This document shows, piece by piece, positions 51,609-61,916 of a DNA stretch of 64,000 nucleotides (position 1 is the stretch's first letter; each line of letters starts with the position of its first letter). Position numbers and translations under genes: made by a program. Source of the DNA: an uncultured Flavobacteriales bacterium. GTDB taxonomy: Bacteria; Bacteroidota; Bacteroidia; Flavobacteriales_D; Crocinitomicaceae. The stretch lies in NCBI GenBank assembly GCA_937876195.1, contig CALEIK010000016.1, positions 107,534 through 171,533 on the forward strand. Reading direction: 5' to 3'. The notes under the pieces were generated by a model. That model saw only the letters and a list, made by a program, of their open reading frames with translations, was not told the origin of the DNA and did no database searches.

Positions 51609-54600
51609 TTAGTTTTTAACGATCCTTACAATCGTGTTCAAACTCTCAGAAGTCACTTGGATAAAGTAAACACCAGCATTGTAATCTGTGGTATTCAATT
51701 CGGTTACATCGCTACCACTTCCATTTTCAATTACTCGTCCACGTGTATCAAGAATCTCAAAGTTGAAATCCCCATTGAACTTAATGAACAGTTTATTGTC
51801 CGTTGGATTTGGATAAACACTAACTCCTGTCAATTGATTTTCTTCAATTGAAGCACATCCGTCAACAGTAATATCTTCTGTAGCCATACCTTCACACCCG
51901 TTTCCATCAATGTATGTGTAGGTAATAGTATGCGTTCCGACACCTGCTGCTCCAGGATCAAAGTTTCCTGCTGAAACGCCATTACCGGAATATATTCCTC
52001 CTGCTGGCGAACCTCCGCTTAATACTGACGGATTGTGGTTTTCACAAACTGTTCCTAGTGGAGTCATTGTAACTGTTGGTGTCGCATTTACGGTTACTAC
52101 CGTTGTAGACGATGTAGCTGAACAACCGTTACCATCTGTATAAGTCACAGTATAACTGTCAGCAGTGCTCACAACAATTGCGTTAGATGTTGCACCAGTC
52201 GACCAAAGATTTCCTGATGCTTGTGAAGATGTAAGTGTAATGCCATCTCCATCGCAAAATGTTGTTGCACCAGAAGGTGTAATCGTCGGTGCAGCTGGAT
52301 TTGCGTTAACTGTTACCACAATTGGTGTAGAGCTAGCAGAACAACCAGAACCATCAGTGTAAGTCACTGAAAATGTTCCAGACGTCGTTACGTTGATTGA
52401 ATTCGTGGTTGCACTTGTCGACCACGTATTTCCAGACGCTTCAGAAGATGTTAAATTTACCGATCCTCCTGCGCAAAAAGTAATTGGACCGTCTGCTGAA
52501 ATAGTTGGAGTAGTCGGTGGAGTAGGATCACTCAATGTTTGATTCACATTTCCTGACGTACAGCCATCATCACTCGTAAAAGTAATATTGTATGTCCCAG
52601 CGGTCAAATTTGAAATGGTAAAAGGAAGAGAAATACTTCCAGAATTTCCAGAGGAAGTTCCTGACCAGTTAACAACTCCCGTTCCTCCTCCTGTTATTTC
52701 AATGTCTCCAGTTGCGGTTGAACAAACTGTAGGGTTGTTTACCGTTCCAATTGAAATTGATGGAATTGGATTGACTGTAACATTTGTGGTAGCGGATGTA
52801 GAAGAACATCCGTTTCCATCGGTGTAAGTAACAAAGTATCCGCCTGTTGTGCTTACCGATATCATATCAGATGTTTCTGCTGTAGACCATTCGTTTCCTG
52901 CAGGATATGAAGAGGTCAAATTCACCGAACTTCCATCGCAAATTGAAGTAGGCCCGCTTGGCATAATCGTAGGAATCGCTGGTAATGCATTTACAGTAAT
53001 ATAATCTGTAAAAGTAACTGTTGCATTATCGGTACCATCACTTACTGTCAGTGTTACATCGTAGGTTCCAGCAACTGCGTAACTTACCGAAGGGTTTTCA
53101 TCAGTGCTCGTGCCTGGTGTTCCTCCCTCGAATGTCCAGTCCCAATCATTAATTGATCCCAGTGATAAATCAGTGAAGTTCACAGATTCACCAGCACATA
53201 TGCTAGTTAAGTCACCTTCAAAATCTGCCGTAACCGAAGATGCAACACAGAAAGGGTTCACTTCTTCATCACCGTAATCAGAATTAGCAGCTATAATTTC
53301 CGCTAGAGTGGTACCACCTTGCGAGATTGTATATGTTCCATCAACTGAACATCCACCCCATTGTGAACCATACATTCCATCGCCATAAGTATCGGTAATA
53401 GTAAATGTATAACATTCGGTATTCAAACACCATTCTTCCGTAACTGTTTCACCACCTGCTACGTCTGTATAAGGACCTCCTTGTTGAACAATAGTTGTAG
53501 AGCCGTCTTCAACGGTCCACTCAACTTCAGATCCGTAGCAGTCTATCACCAATACAAAGTCAATTAATTGCCCTGTAAGATTCACATCAAAGTTTTGCAC
53601 CAGTTCATCATTTGCAAGATTTTCATCTGTTCCCCCATTCGGATCAACAGTCGTTGCTTCAAAAGTGTGTGCGCCGTTTGTCGTAGATTGAGCTGGAAGA
53701 GTAATGATTTCAGTACTATTTGTCGTCAATGATCCTGTCCAAGAATAGGTTGATACAGCGCCACCGTCAATTGAATAGTCAATATCTACACTTGTTAATG
53801 TTGTACTCCCTACGTTTCTTAAAACGACCTCTGGAGTGAAGTCTCCCGTTGAACAAAGAATGCCAGTAGGAGAATTGATTCCTTGAATACTAGCATCCAA
53901 GGCTACGGTTGGCTGATTCGGATCCCACCCATCAAGTGTTCCTGTTGTAGTCGACGATGGATCCAGCCAATCTCTAAGACGCGTTGCTGCACTTGCACCG
54001 TCCCAAGAAACATCAAAGCGACCATAAACATCATACTGGTTATTGTCGTTGGTACCTTGACAAGCAGCTGCGCCACCGTACAATTGTCCAATCAATCTGT
54101 GATTCATGTCCCATAGTCCAGATCCAGAAGAACCAGGTTCAGTGACACCTTCATCCCAGTTAGCTATATTCCAGCATTGAGCACCACCTGAAACCACTTG
54201 CGTTAAGGCATTGTTTTCACGTGCATATTTCATAATATCTCCACTAGGGTGATGAATACTAATTGCAGATGGAACTGGATCTCCTGTATGGTCCCAGCCA
54301 GCGTAGAACAATCCCCATGTTTGGGCTGTAGCTAAAGTTAAATTCGTTATCTCTACTAAAGCAAAGTCAGAACCAGCATTTGATGCTCGCAATATTGCAC
54401 CATTTGCTGTTTGAAATGCCGTAGGGCTTGGTGTATTTGTAGAATTGGCAGTTGTAGCACATACCGGGTTTGGTGAAATCCAGTGAAAACGGAATGCCCA
54501 AGTCGCAGGATTGCCAAGGCAGTGATTTGCGGTAAGAAAGTAAGGTGTACCGTCTTGTGCAGTATTATTAACCAAAGTACCCGTACAAGAACCATTTCCA

Positions 54601-55292
54601 TTTACAACGATCATTGCAACTGAGTGAGATTCGTTCACCCATAGTGGTTCAGGATCTGTTAAACAGCGTACGTCTCGGTTACAATCTCCAGAATCATTAA
54701 GTGCTTTCATGACTTCGTTTTCATGAATGGACACATCTCTGTAACCATGAACAATGTCAGTAACAATTAGGGTTCCTTGTCCAGTTACGGCATATGGCTC
54801 ATAATATTCAATAATAGCTTGCTCACCCGAAATTAGATCAGTACCTAGTATTTTCTCATCGTTGTTATTGATGGAAGTGTATGCTCCCAAATAACCTGAA
54901 TGATCTGGTTTGTGAATGTAAATGGTCGCTCCATCCGGTAAAAACATGTCTTGAAAGATGAAGTTCAGACTGATGGCATTCTTAGACTTTACATGTAGTT
55001 GCCAAATTCGATCTCCATTTGGAAGTGTGGTCCAAGATCCTGAATTATTCAGGCTATAGTTCACCTGATGCTTGTGACCAAAGCGCCAAGGACCAATTTT
55101 TGACGCATCATTAACGGAGTCTTCTACACGGTAGCTCTCTTTATTAAAAGATGGCATGTTAAGTGCAGTGACAGGTGCTAAACCTGTTTTGACCGACCAG
55201 GATTTAGGTTGACCTAAATTGGTGATTTGCCCAATACTATTGAAAAAGCTCAATAGAAAAAGGGACAAGAATAGAGAGATTCTTGTTTTCAT
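51609..55292 (-). CDS. Large secreted trypsin-like serine protease with PKD/Ig repeats and T9SS domain
   Basis: A 1227-aa protein with a signal peptide. The peptidase S1 domain of the lysyl-endopeptidase type is at about residues 215-440, with TPYFLTANHC (His), DFALVEI (Asp) and GSSGSGLWD (Ser). A PKD domain follows (about 700-780, FTDLSLGSINDWDWTFEGG). Then come Ig-like repeats beginning PSGPTSICDG, SADGPITFCAGG and PSGATTFCDG, and a final T9SS sorting domain (VYPNPTDNKLFI to IVRIVKN). It is probably a surface or released protease. The repeats are near-copies, so assembly errors should be considered. Confidence 0.9.
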   Translation of the reverse strand: MKTRISLFLSLFLLSFFNSIGQITNLGQPKSWSVKTGLAPVTALNMPSFNKESYRVEDSVNDASKIGPWRFGHKHQVNYSLNNSGSWTTLPNGDRIWQLHVKSKNAISLNFIFQDMFLPDGATIYIHKPDHSGYLGAYTSINNNDEKILGTDLISGEQAIIEYYEPYAVTGQGTLIVTDIVHGYRDVSIHENEVMKALNDSGDCNRDVRCLTDPEPLWVNESHSVAMIVVNGNGSCTGTLVNNTAQDGTPYFLTANHCLGNPATWAFRFHWISPNPVCATTANSTNTPSPTAFQTANGAILRASNAGSDFALVEITNLTLATAQTWGLFYAGWDHTGDPVPSAISIHHPSGDIMKYARENNALTQVVSGGAQCWNIANWDEGVTEPGSSGSGLWDMNHRLIGQLYGGAAACQGTNDNNQYDVYGRFDVSWDGASAATRLRDWLDPSSTTTGTLDGWDPNQPTVALDASIQGINSPTGILCSTGDFTPEVVLRNVGSTTLTSVDIDYSIDGGAVSTYSWTGSLTTNSTEIITLPAQSTTNGAHTFEATTVDPNGGTDENLANDELVQNFDVNLTGQLIDFVLVIDCYGSEVEWTVEDGSTTIVQQGGPYTDVAGGETVTEEWCLNTECYTFTITDTYGDGMYGSQWGGCSVDGTYTISQGGTTLAEIIAANSDYGDEEVNPFCVASSVTADFEGDLTSICAGESVNFTDLSLGSINDWDWTFEGGTPGTSTDENPSVSYAVAGTYDVTLTVSDGTDNATVTFTDYITVNALPAIPTIMPSGPTSICDGSSVNLTSSYPAGNEWSTAETSDMISVSTTGGYFVTYTDGNGCSSTSATTNVTVNPIPSISIGTVNNPTVCSTATGDIEITGGGTGVVNWSGTSSGNSGSISLPFTISNLTAGTYNITFTSDDGCTSGNVNQTLSDPTPPTTPTISADGPITFCAGGSVNLTSSEASGNTWSTSATTNSINVTTSGTFSVTYTDGSGCSASSTPIVVTVNANPAAPTITPSGATTFCDGDGITLTSSQASGNLWSTGATSNAIVVSTADSYTVTYTDGNGCSATSSTTVVTVNATPTVTMTPLGTVCENHNPSVLSGGSPAGGIYSGNGVSAGNFDPGAAGVGTHTITYTYIDGNGCEGMATEDITVDGCASIEENQLTGVSVYPNPTDNKLFIKFNGDFNFEILDTRGRVIENGSGSDVTELNTTDYNAGVYFIQVTSESLNTIVRIVKN

Positions 55293-55448
55293 AGTTTTAT
55301 CTAGTTTAAAGTTTAGTGGATAAATATAATCATTTCATGTTGAAATAAAAACATTTCAATTACTTCATCGTGAATTTATTATTAACAATATTGGCATGCT
55401 ATAGGTTAAGAGTAATTTTGTTTTATGATTTAACAGTTTAACTAAGAG

Positions 55449-55479
55449 TTGCTAGTCCAGTCCTTTAAGTATATATTTG
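55449..55479 (+). promoter_or_regulatory. Bacteroidota promoter
   Basis: TTG (55449-55451), 20 bases, TATATTTG (55472-55479). It ends 21 bp before the next start codon. Confidence 0.65.
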
Positions 55480-55500
55480 TTCAATTAAAATATTTTTAAA

Positions 55501-56352
55501 ATGTCTACTACTTTAATTATTGTAATAATTGGGTCTTCAATACTCTCAGCGATTATATTGCGTAATATAGTCAAAAAGCAATCATCGAATAAATACTATC
55601 AAGGAGGTTCAGCACATGAGGTTGAGAACTTAGATACTTCATCGAAAGATAGTTTAAAACCAGAAATCAAAGTTAAAGCAAAAAGACGACCGCTCATTGC
55701 CGTAATGTCTTTTGTCTTGTTGGCTGTGATGCCAATATTTTTCTTTACGAAAGGTTGCAGCAGTGATTATCAAAATGTCACTTTTGCGATTGAAGAAAAT
55801 GGCAAAAATTATATTTTCAGCACCAATGAATTTTTAGTTAAAAATGCGATTGAAAAAAATGAAGTTCCACCGTCGTTAAATTCGAACGTAATTTATATCA
55901 TAAATGATCAGATTCACATGAGACCAAATGACATTGAGCAGGCGGTGCATATTCTTTCTGAAAATTATAAAATCATCGAAAAACAAGAGCCAAGTTATAA
56001 CGGTTATGCTGTTAAGGATTCAACTGAAGTCTTTGAGAGTAGAACTCAGAATAAGGCAGGGTCGAAAATAGGAGAAACTGAAATCGTTTATATTGCCACT
56101 GTTTCTAAACGCTCTCCCTCAAAGCAAACGATGGAGATTAAATGGAAGACAGTGCCCTCGATGGAAGCAATATCCAATTGTAGTGTTGAAGATATTTGGG
56201 TAGTCACCAATCCACATCCAGGCACAACAGTGGGAAATTGGGAAGAAGATGTGTTGGTAAATATTGAAACCATTAATAAATTCTTCAACAATTCATTTGA
56301 GTTGGTGTACGATGAAGAAGCGGCCGTAGTCTATTTTAAAAAGCTGCGGTAA
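55501..56352 (+). CDS. Hypothetical protein with two membrane segments
   Basis: This 283-aa protein has two hydrophobic segments (TTLIIVIIGSSILSAIIL and PLIAVMSFVLLAVMPIFFF) separated by a charged loop. A C-terminal soluble region follows (from FTKGCSSDYQNVTF), with nothing I recognise. It has its own promoter. A membrane-anchored periplasmic or cytoplasmic domain is likely. Function unknown. Confidence 0.6.
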   Translation: MSTTLIIVIIGSSILSAIILRNIVKKQSSNKYYQGGSAHEVENLDTSSKDSLKPEIKVKAKRRPLIAVMSFVLLAVMPIFFFTKGCSSDYQNVTFAIEENGKNYIFSTNEFLVKNAIEKNEVPPSLNSNVIYIINDQIHMRPNDIEQAVHILSENYKIIEKQEPSYNGYAVKDSTEVFESRTQNKAGSKIGETEIVYIATVSKRSPSKQTMEIKWKTVPSMEAISNCSVEDIWVVTNPHPGTTVGNWEEDVLVNIETINKFFNNSFELVYDEEAAVVYFKKLR

Positions 56353-56392
56353 GTTTTTCAGAGATATTCGCTGAATTGACTTTAGGAACGAC

Positions 56393-57649
56393 CTAAGTTT
56401 TTCTTTTCTTCTTTTTTGCCGCAGGAAAGAGAATATTATTCAAGATTAATCGATATCCAGGAGAGTTTGGATGTAAATTTAGATCTGTTGGAGGATCTCC
56501 CACACGATGTTCATAATCTTCTGGGTCGTGTCCACCGTAAAACGTCCATGTGCCTTGTCCCAATTCTCCGTGAATGTAGCGCGCAGTTCCAATGGATTCG
56601 TCCTCTCCCATAATCAGCACGTTGGATTTGATTAAGTCCTTTTTAAAATCGGTCGTTTGTCCCATAAAACCACTGATAATGTCTGTGTGACATTGGGTAA
56701 GCATTGTTGGAACGATATCCCATTTTGCGGAGAACTCAAAAAGCGTGAATTTGTCGAGATTTTCGTTGCGTTTGTGCAGATTCGTTCCGTCAATGTCTGA
56801 ATATTCATATTCCAATGGATCTCTCGACAGGGTGAAATTTTCAAAGGCGAATGTATTGTCAAAGTCCAATTTTTCTTGGGCATCCCTGTCGGCGGGATCG
56901 TGGTCGAAAATTGCTTCGCAAATATCAGTTTCATGCGCTGCCAGAGCGATATCAAAACTGTCCGTACCACTGCACATCGTAAAGAGAAAACCACCACCGA
57001 TGACAAAATTCTTAATGTTGTTGGCAACCGCAAGTTTGAGTTCTGAGACTTTGTTAAATCCAAGTGCACTTGCAGATGCTTCTAAATCCGCGACCTGTTG
57101 CTTATACCACGGATAGGAGCCAAATGCAGCATAGAATTTTCCGTATTGTCCAGTGAAATCCTCATGATGTAAATGCAGCCAGTCGTATTGCGGCAACATT
57201 CCATTAATAATGGCAGAGTCGTATATTTTTTCGTAAGGGATTTCAGCATATTCAAGCACCAGCGTTACAGCATCGTCCCAAGGTTGTTTTCCACCTGGTG
57301 TGTACACTGCTATTTTTGGTGCTGTTTCCAGCTGGACGATTTCCATGTTTTGTTCTGGACTTCCAATTTGGGTGCGAATAGCGTTAGCTTGTCCGTCTGC
57401 TAAAATTTCGTAACGAATCCCCCTAACAATCAGTTCTTCTTCGATGGATAAAAGATGAGGTGTCAAAAACGAACCTCCGCGATAATTGAGAAGCCATTCA
57501 ATCACGATGTCATTTTCTAGAAGATAATAAGCAATCCCGTATGCTTTTAAATGATTCGTTTGTGAATCATCCATTGGAATCAATAGCTGGGATGATTTCC
57601 CAGAAAAGCCAATAAATAAGATTGCTATGACGCAAATAAAATTTTTCAT
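56393..57649 (-). CDS. Secreted glutamine amidotransferase-like fold protein (often called asparagine synthetase B)
   Basis: This 418-aa protein has a signal peptide (MKNFICVIAILFIGFSG). It shows LLIPMDDSQTNHLKAYGIAY at the start, GGGFLFTMCSGTDSF as the nucleophile-elbow-like segment, and HGELGQGTWTFYGGHDPEDY near the end. Bacteroidota proteins of this type are commonly labelled asparagine synthetase B, but I see neither the N-terminal Cys amidotransferase nor the ATP-pyrophosphatase domain of that enzyme. The name would mislead. The fold looks like a class I glutamine amidotransferase. Function unknown. Confidence 0.6.
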   Translation of the reverse strand: MKNFICVIAILFIGFSGKSSQLLIPMDDSQTNHLKAYGIAYYLLENDIVIEWLLNYRGGSFLTPHLLSIEEELIVRGIRYEILADGQANAIRTQIGSPEQNMEIVQLETAPKIAVYTPGGKQPWDDAVTLVLEYAEIPYEKIYDSAIINGMLPQYDWLHLHHEDFTGQYGKFYAAFGSYPWYKQQVADLEASASALGFNKVSELKLAVANNIKNFVIGGGFLFTMCSGTDSFDIALAAHETDICEAIFDHDPADRDAQEKLDFDNTFAFENFTLSRDPLEYEYSDIDGTNLHKRNENLDKFTLFEFSAKWDIVPTMLTQCHTDIISGFMGQTTDFKKDLIKSNVLIMGEDESIGTARYIHGELGQGTWTFYGGHDPEDYEHRVGDPPTDLNLHPNSPGYRLILNNILFPAAKKKKRKT

Positions 57650-57675
57650 ATAGAATTCCTTTACAACAATCTTAC

Positions 57676-59238
57676 CTAAAAAGGCGTATCACCACCTGAA
57701 GATGGATTAAAATCTAGATTGTCGCCGTTCAAGTCGTTCATTTTACTTGGAATGGTATAGGTTCCTTGATTATCGAAATCGTTGTTTGCAGGCAATGGAG
57801 CTTCTGAAGGAAAGTTTGGAGCATCATTGAAGCCTTCCAAATTGTCAAAGCGGGCATATTCTTTAACGAAGCGCAATCGGACATTGTCCAACGCACCATT
57901 TCTGTGCTTTGCAATGATTATTTCCCCAATACCTGCATTCGAATTACCATCTTCATCTTGAAGGAAGCCGTAATATTCTGGACGGTAGATAAAGGAAACG
58001 ATATCTGCATCTTGCTCAATTGCACCAGATTCCCTCAAATCGGAAAGTACAGGTTTTTTATCTCCACCACGTTGTTCAACAGAACGACTTAACTGCGAAA
58101 GTGCAACAATGGGTATATTTAATTCTTTTGCTATCTCTTTAATGGATCTTGAAATTGACGAGATTTCTTGCTCTCTATTTCCAGCACCTTTTGCGCCACC
58201 TGCTGTCATCAGTTGAAGGTAATCGATGATGACCATCTGAATATCGTATTGCATTTTTAGACGACGGCACTTAGCACGTAAATCAAAAATGCTAATTCCA
58301 GGCGTATCATCAATGTACAATGGAGCAGTGGCTAATTTACTAATCCGCGTATGCAGCTGTTGAAATTCATCGTCGCGCAAATCACCCTTTCTTAATTTTT
58401 CAGCACTTATGCGCGTTTCTGAAGCAATCAAACGTTTCACCAATTGCACGGAGGACATCTCCAATGAAAAAATAGCTACACCCATTCCATGATCTACCGC
58501 TGTATTTCTAGCCATCGACAAAACGAATGCGGTTTTACCCATCGCAGGTCGCGCTGCTATAACAATCATATCTGAGCGTTGCCAACCAGCGGTGATTTTA
58601 TCCAATCCATAAAAACCTGTGGGAATACCAGAGATTCCGTCTTTGTTTTTAGAAGCCTTCTCAATTTCTTCAATCGCTTCGCGAACGACATTTTGCATTA
58701 GATCTGCCGATCTTCCCATGTTGTTTTCTGCAATTTTGAAAAGGTCTCCCTCAGCTTTATTCAGTACATCGAAAACGTCATTGGTATCATCGTACGCCTC
58801 TTTCATCACTTCATTACTCATGCGAATCAATTCACGCTTGATGTGTTTCTCTGAAATGATACGGGCATGATATTCAACGTGGGCAGTGGATGCAACACGA
58901 CTTGTAAGCTGAGAAATATATACGGTTCCGCCGGCAGCTTCCAATTCACCTTTTTTCTTCAGTAAATCGATAACTGTAAGAATATCAATAGGTTTTGACG
59001 TTCCAAACAACTCCTTAATCGCAGCAAAAATGTAATAATGCTTTGGGTCGTAGAAACTTTCACTTTGAAGAATATCAATTGTGTCTGTTACTGCGTTTTT
59101 TTCAAGCATCATTGCTCCCAACACAGCTTGTTCCAAATCAACTGCTTGTGGTGGGATTCTTCCAAAATCACCCTGAGGACTTGCAGGTCTAGGGACTCTG
59201 GACGTTACTTTTTTTGCTTTATCGGAGCTATTTTCCAT
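57676..59238 (-). CDS. dnaB: Replicative DNA helicase
   Basis: This 520-aa protein has an N-terminal domain (IPPQAVDLEQAVLGAMMLEK) and a RecA-like helicase domain with Walker A RPAMGKTAF. Walker B-region IDYLQLMTAGG and SQLSRSVEQRGGDKKPVLSDL follow. Start at 59238 (MENSSDKAKK) is preferred over an ATG seven codons upstream because of its distance to the divergent gene. It unwinds DNA at the fork as a hexamer. Confidence 0.96.
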   Translation of the reverse strand: MENSSDKAKKVTSRVPRPASPQGDFGRIPPQAVDLEQAVLGAMMLEKNAVTDTIDILQSESFYDPKHYYIFAAIKELFGTSKPIDILTVIDLLKKKGELEAAGGTVYISQLTSRVASTAHVEYHARIISEKHIKRELIRMSNEVMKEAYDDTNDVFDVLNKAEGDLFKIAENNMGRSADLMQNVVREAIEEIEKASKNKDGISGIPTGFYGLDKITAGWQRSDMIVIAARPAMGKTAFVLSMARNTAVDHGMGVAIFSLEMSSVQLVKRLIASETRISAEKLRKGDLRDDEFQQLHTRISKLATAPLYIDDTPGISIFDLRAKCRRLKMQYDIQMVIIDYLQLMTAGGAKGAGNREQEISSISRSIKEIAKELNIPIVALSQLSRSVEQRGGDKKPVLSDLRESGAIEQDADIVSFIYRPEYYGFLQDEDGNSNAGIGEIIIAKHRNGALDNVRLRFVKEYARFDNLEGFNDAPNFPSEAPLPANNDFDNQGTYTIPSKMNDLNGDNLDFNPSSGGDTPF

Positions 59239-59346
59239 CTCCCAAAGATAGGAAATCAATTTTGCAGTAAAGAATTTGTAAAGAATTATTTCAGAAAAAG
59301 ATATAAAGATCAGTTTTCAACATTTGTTAATATGTACTTTTGGGTT

Positions 59347-60084
59347 ATGAAGCATGAGGTGATTATAACAAATGATGGCTCTAGTAGCATTTTTATCCCC
59401 GAATTAAATGAGCATTATCATTCATCTCATGGTGCAATTCAAGAGGCACAACACGTTTTTATCGCGCATGGACTTGCGCAGCTAGGAAAGAATCCAATTA
59501 CACTATTTGAACTTGGTTTTGGAACAGGACTTAATGCACTGTTGACGGCGCAGTTTGCCGAAAAGCATCAAATACAGATCAATTATCAGTCGATTGAAGC
59601 GTTTCCAGTCGATACCGCGCTTTTGGAACAACTGAACTATTCAACCTTATTGAATGATAATGAAGGTCTATTTAATGCGCTGCATGATGCCGATTGGGAA
59701 AAGGAAGTATCCATTTCCTCGTACTTTTCGCTTCACAAGATTGCAGGCAAAATGGAAGATTATCAGCCAGAACAAGGTGTTGATTTGATTTACTTCGATG
59801 CTTTTGGTCCAAGAGCGCAAGCTGAATTGTGGCACATTCACATTTTGGAAAAGATGTATGACGCACTGAAGGATGGGGGAGTGCTTGTAACATATTGCGC
59901 ACAAGGTCAGTTCAAACGCGATTTAAAATCTCTCGGTTTTGTGGTAGAATCTCTGCCTGGACCTCCAGGGAAACGCGAAATGACCCGCGCTGTTAAGTCA
60001 GCTCAGATAGACGGAATATACGCCTCAACCAAACTTGCTTTCATCAACCCATCTCGGTCTACTTCCGTCATTTCAATGTTTTGA
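59347..60084 (+). CDS. mnmD: tRNA mnm5s2U methyltransferase-like protein
   Basis: A 245-aa class I methyltransferase of the MnmC/MnmD family: FELGFGTGLNALLTAQF (motif I), DLIYFDAFGPRAQAELW, and GPPGKREMTRA near the C-terminus. It methylates nm5s2U at the wobble base of certain tRNAs. The start MKHEVIITNDG is chosen because the stretch before it has no relation to the family. The 3' end overlaps the convergent mtaB gene by 82 bp, and its last residues (SRSTSVISMF) seem to be an add-on to the family end. Confidence 0.85.
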   Translation: MKHEVIITNDGSSSIFIPELNEHYHSSHGAIQEAQHVFIAHGLAQLGKNPITLFELGFGTGLNALLTAQFAEKHQIQINYQSIEAFPVDTALLEQLNYSTLLNDNEGLFNALHDADWEKEVSISSYFSLHKIAGKMEDYQPEQGVDLIYFDAFGPRAQAELWHIHILEKMYDALKDGGVLVTYCAQGQFKRDLKSLGFVVESLPGPPGKREMTRAVKSAQIDGIYASTKLAFINPSRSTSVISMF

Positions 60085-61325
60085 AACGTGTTCGTCATCG
60101 CTTCGTCAAATGGCATTTTAATTTTCACGTAGTTGGAAGTGAAACCGAACATGTACCCATCATTGTTTTCATTTTCGAAGAGCACGATTTCCTTTCTTCC
60201 GATATTTTTCTCGTAAAATGCGCGTTTCTTTTTGTCCGAAAGGATGTGCAACTGTTTGCTACGCTCTTTTCGGATGTTCATAGGAACAGGATCGCCTAAT
60301 TTGATAGCAGTAGTATTTGCACGTTCAGAATAGGTAAAGACGTGAAGGTAGGAGACATCTAAGTCCTTGATGAAATCTACAGTTTCCATAAAATCTTCAT
60401 TCGTTTCACCTGGAAAACCAACAATAACATCGACTCCGATGCATGCATCTGGACGTAATGACTTGATTTGAGCGACGCGATTTGCAAACAACTCACGTTC
60501 ATATTTACGACGCATTGCTTTTAGTAGCTTGTTGCTTCCAGACTGCAATGGGATATGAAAGTGAGGGACAAATCGAGCAGTCTCGGAAAGGCAATAGGAA
60601 ATAATTTCATCGGAAAGTAAATTCGGTTCGATGGAAGAGATTCTGTAACGATCAATTCCTTCTACCTTGTCCAATGCTTTTACCAATCCAAAGAAGTTTT
60701 CCTCTCCGCTTTGACCAAAATCACCAATATTAACGCCTGTCAAAACAACTTCCTTTACGTCTGTTGCTGCAATTTTCTCTGCTTCTTTGATGGTGCTTGC
60801 GATACTTGCATTTCGGCTCTTTCCTCGTGCAAGGGGGATTGTACAGAATGTACAGAAGTAGTCGCAACCGTCTTGAACTTTTAAAAACGATCTAGTGCGA
60901 TCACCCATAGAAAATGCGGGAATAAATTCCTTTGTTTCCTTGATGTGCGTGTTGGAAATTACCGCCTGTTCATTTTTCTCCAGTGATTCAATGTGTTCAA
61001 TGATGTTGAACTTTTCATTTGCGCCAAGTACAATGTCAACTCCAGGAATTTCTGCTATTTCAGTCGGTTTCAACTGCGCGAAACAACCGATGATTGCTAC
61101 AAAACCATTTGGGTTGGATTTCAACGCACGCTTCACCAATTGGCGACATTTCTTATCCGCATTTTCAGTGACAGAACAGGTGTTAATAACAAAGACATCT
61201 GGACTTGCATCAAAATCAACGTTCGCAAAGCCTGCCTCTTGAAAAGTACGAGAAATGGTTGAAGTCTCTGAAAAATTCAGTTTGCACCCGAGGGTATAAA
61301 AAGCGACTTTTTTGTATTGATTCAT
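60003..61325 (-). CDS. mtaB: tRNA t6A37 methylthiotransferase
   Basis: This 440-aa radical SAM enzyme has the MTTase N-terminal domain (FYTLGCKLNFSE; cysteines in NTCSVTENADKKC) and the radical SAM cysteines CDYFCTFC. FHIPLQSGSNKLLKAMRRKY follows, then a TRAM-like C-terminus. This fits MtaB (YqeV), which thiomethylates t6A37 in tRNA. Overlaps mnmD, another tRNA modification gene, tail to tail. Confidence 0.93.
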   Translation of the reverse strand: MNQYKKVAFYTLGCKLNFSETSTISRTFQEAGFANVDFDASPDVFVINTCSVTENADKKCRQLVKRALKSNPNGFVAIIGCFAQLKPTEIAEIPGVDIVLGANEKFNIIEHIESLEKNEQAVISNTHIKETKEFIPAFSMGDRTRSFLKVQDGCDYFCTFCTIPLARGKSRNASIASTIKEAEKIAATDVKEVVLTGVNIGDFGQSGEENFFGLVKALDKVEGIDRYRISSIEPNLLSDEIISYCLSETARFVPHFHIPLQSGSNKLLKAMRRKYERELFANRVAQIKSLRPDACIGVDVIVGFPGETNEDFMETVDFIKDLDVSYLHVFTYSERANTTAIKLGDPVPMNIRKERSKQLHILSDKKKRAFYEKNIGRKEIVLFENENNDGYMFGFTSNYVKIKMPFDEAMTNTFQNIEMTEVDRDGLMKASLVEAYIPSI

Positions 61326-61439
61326 TGTGGCGCAAAATTAGTGAGATTGCCCTTATCAAACAAGTCTTTTTGATTTCCATTGTGAATGCGCATTAATTTT
61401 CATTTCTTTGATACCCCCAATTGGGAATAATTGTAAACG

Positions 61440-61916
61440 ATGGACCAAAAAATCACAGTCAATTATCAACGCTTCGAACATTGGAATGAGTTGGAAGTCA
61501 AAGAGAAAGATCTTATTGCTAAAGCGTATGAAATCTGCGACACAGCCTATGCGCCGTATAGTAAGTTTCACGTAGGTGCAGCAGTTTTATTGAGCAATGG
61601 TGAGATTATTACTGGAAGCAATCAAGAAAATATTGCATATCCATCTGGTTTGTGCGCAGAACGGGTTGCTTTGTTTTATGTGGGATCAAATTACCCGAAT
61701 GAAACGGTGAAAACCATTTGTATAGTAGCAAAAGGTGACTTGTTGCCATTGGATAAAATCCTTTCTCCATGCGGAGGATGCCGTCAAGTGATGCTGGAAA
61801 CTGAAATGCGACAAAAAACGCCTTATAAAGTGATTTTGGTAAGTCAAAATGGTGTAACTTTAGTGTTCAACTCTGCGGAGGATTTATTGCCTCTAGCGTT
61901 TGGTGTATCTGCATGA
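61440..61916 (+). CDS. cdd: Cytidine deaminase
   Basis: This 158-aa protein has SKFHVGAAVLLSNGEIITG, then PSGLCAERVALF with the zinc-binding Cys and catalytic Glu, and LSPCGGCRQVMLE with the second zinc site. It deaminates cytidine and deoxycytidine. Its stop overlaps the next gene start by four bases. Confidence 0.95.
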   Translation: MDQKITVNYQRFEHWNELEVKEKDLIAKAYEICDTAYAPYSKFHVGAAVLLSNGEIITGSNQENIAYPSGLCAERVALFYVGSNYPNETVKTICIVAKGDLLPLDKILSPCGGCRQVMLETEMRQKTPYKVILVSQNGVTLVFNSAEDLLPLAFGVSA

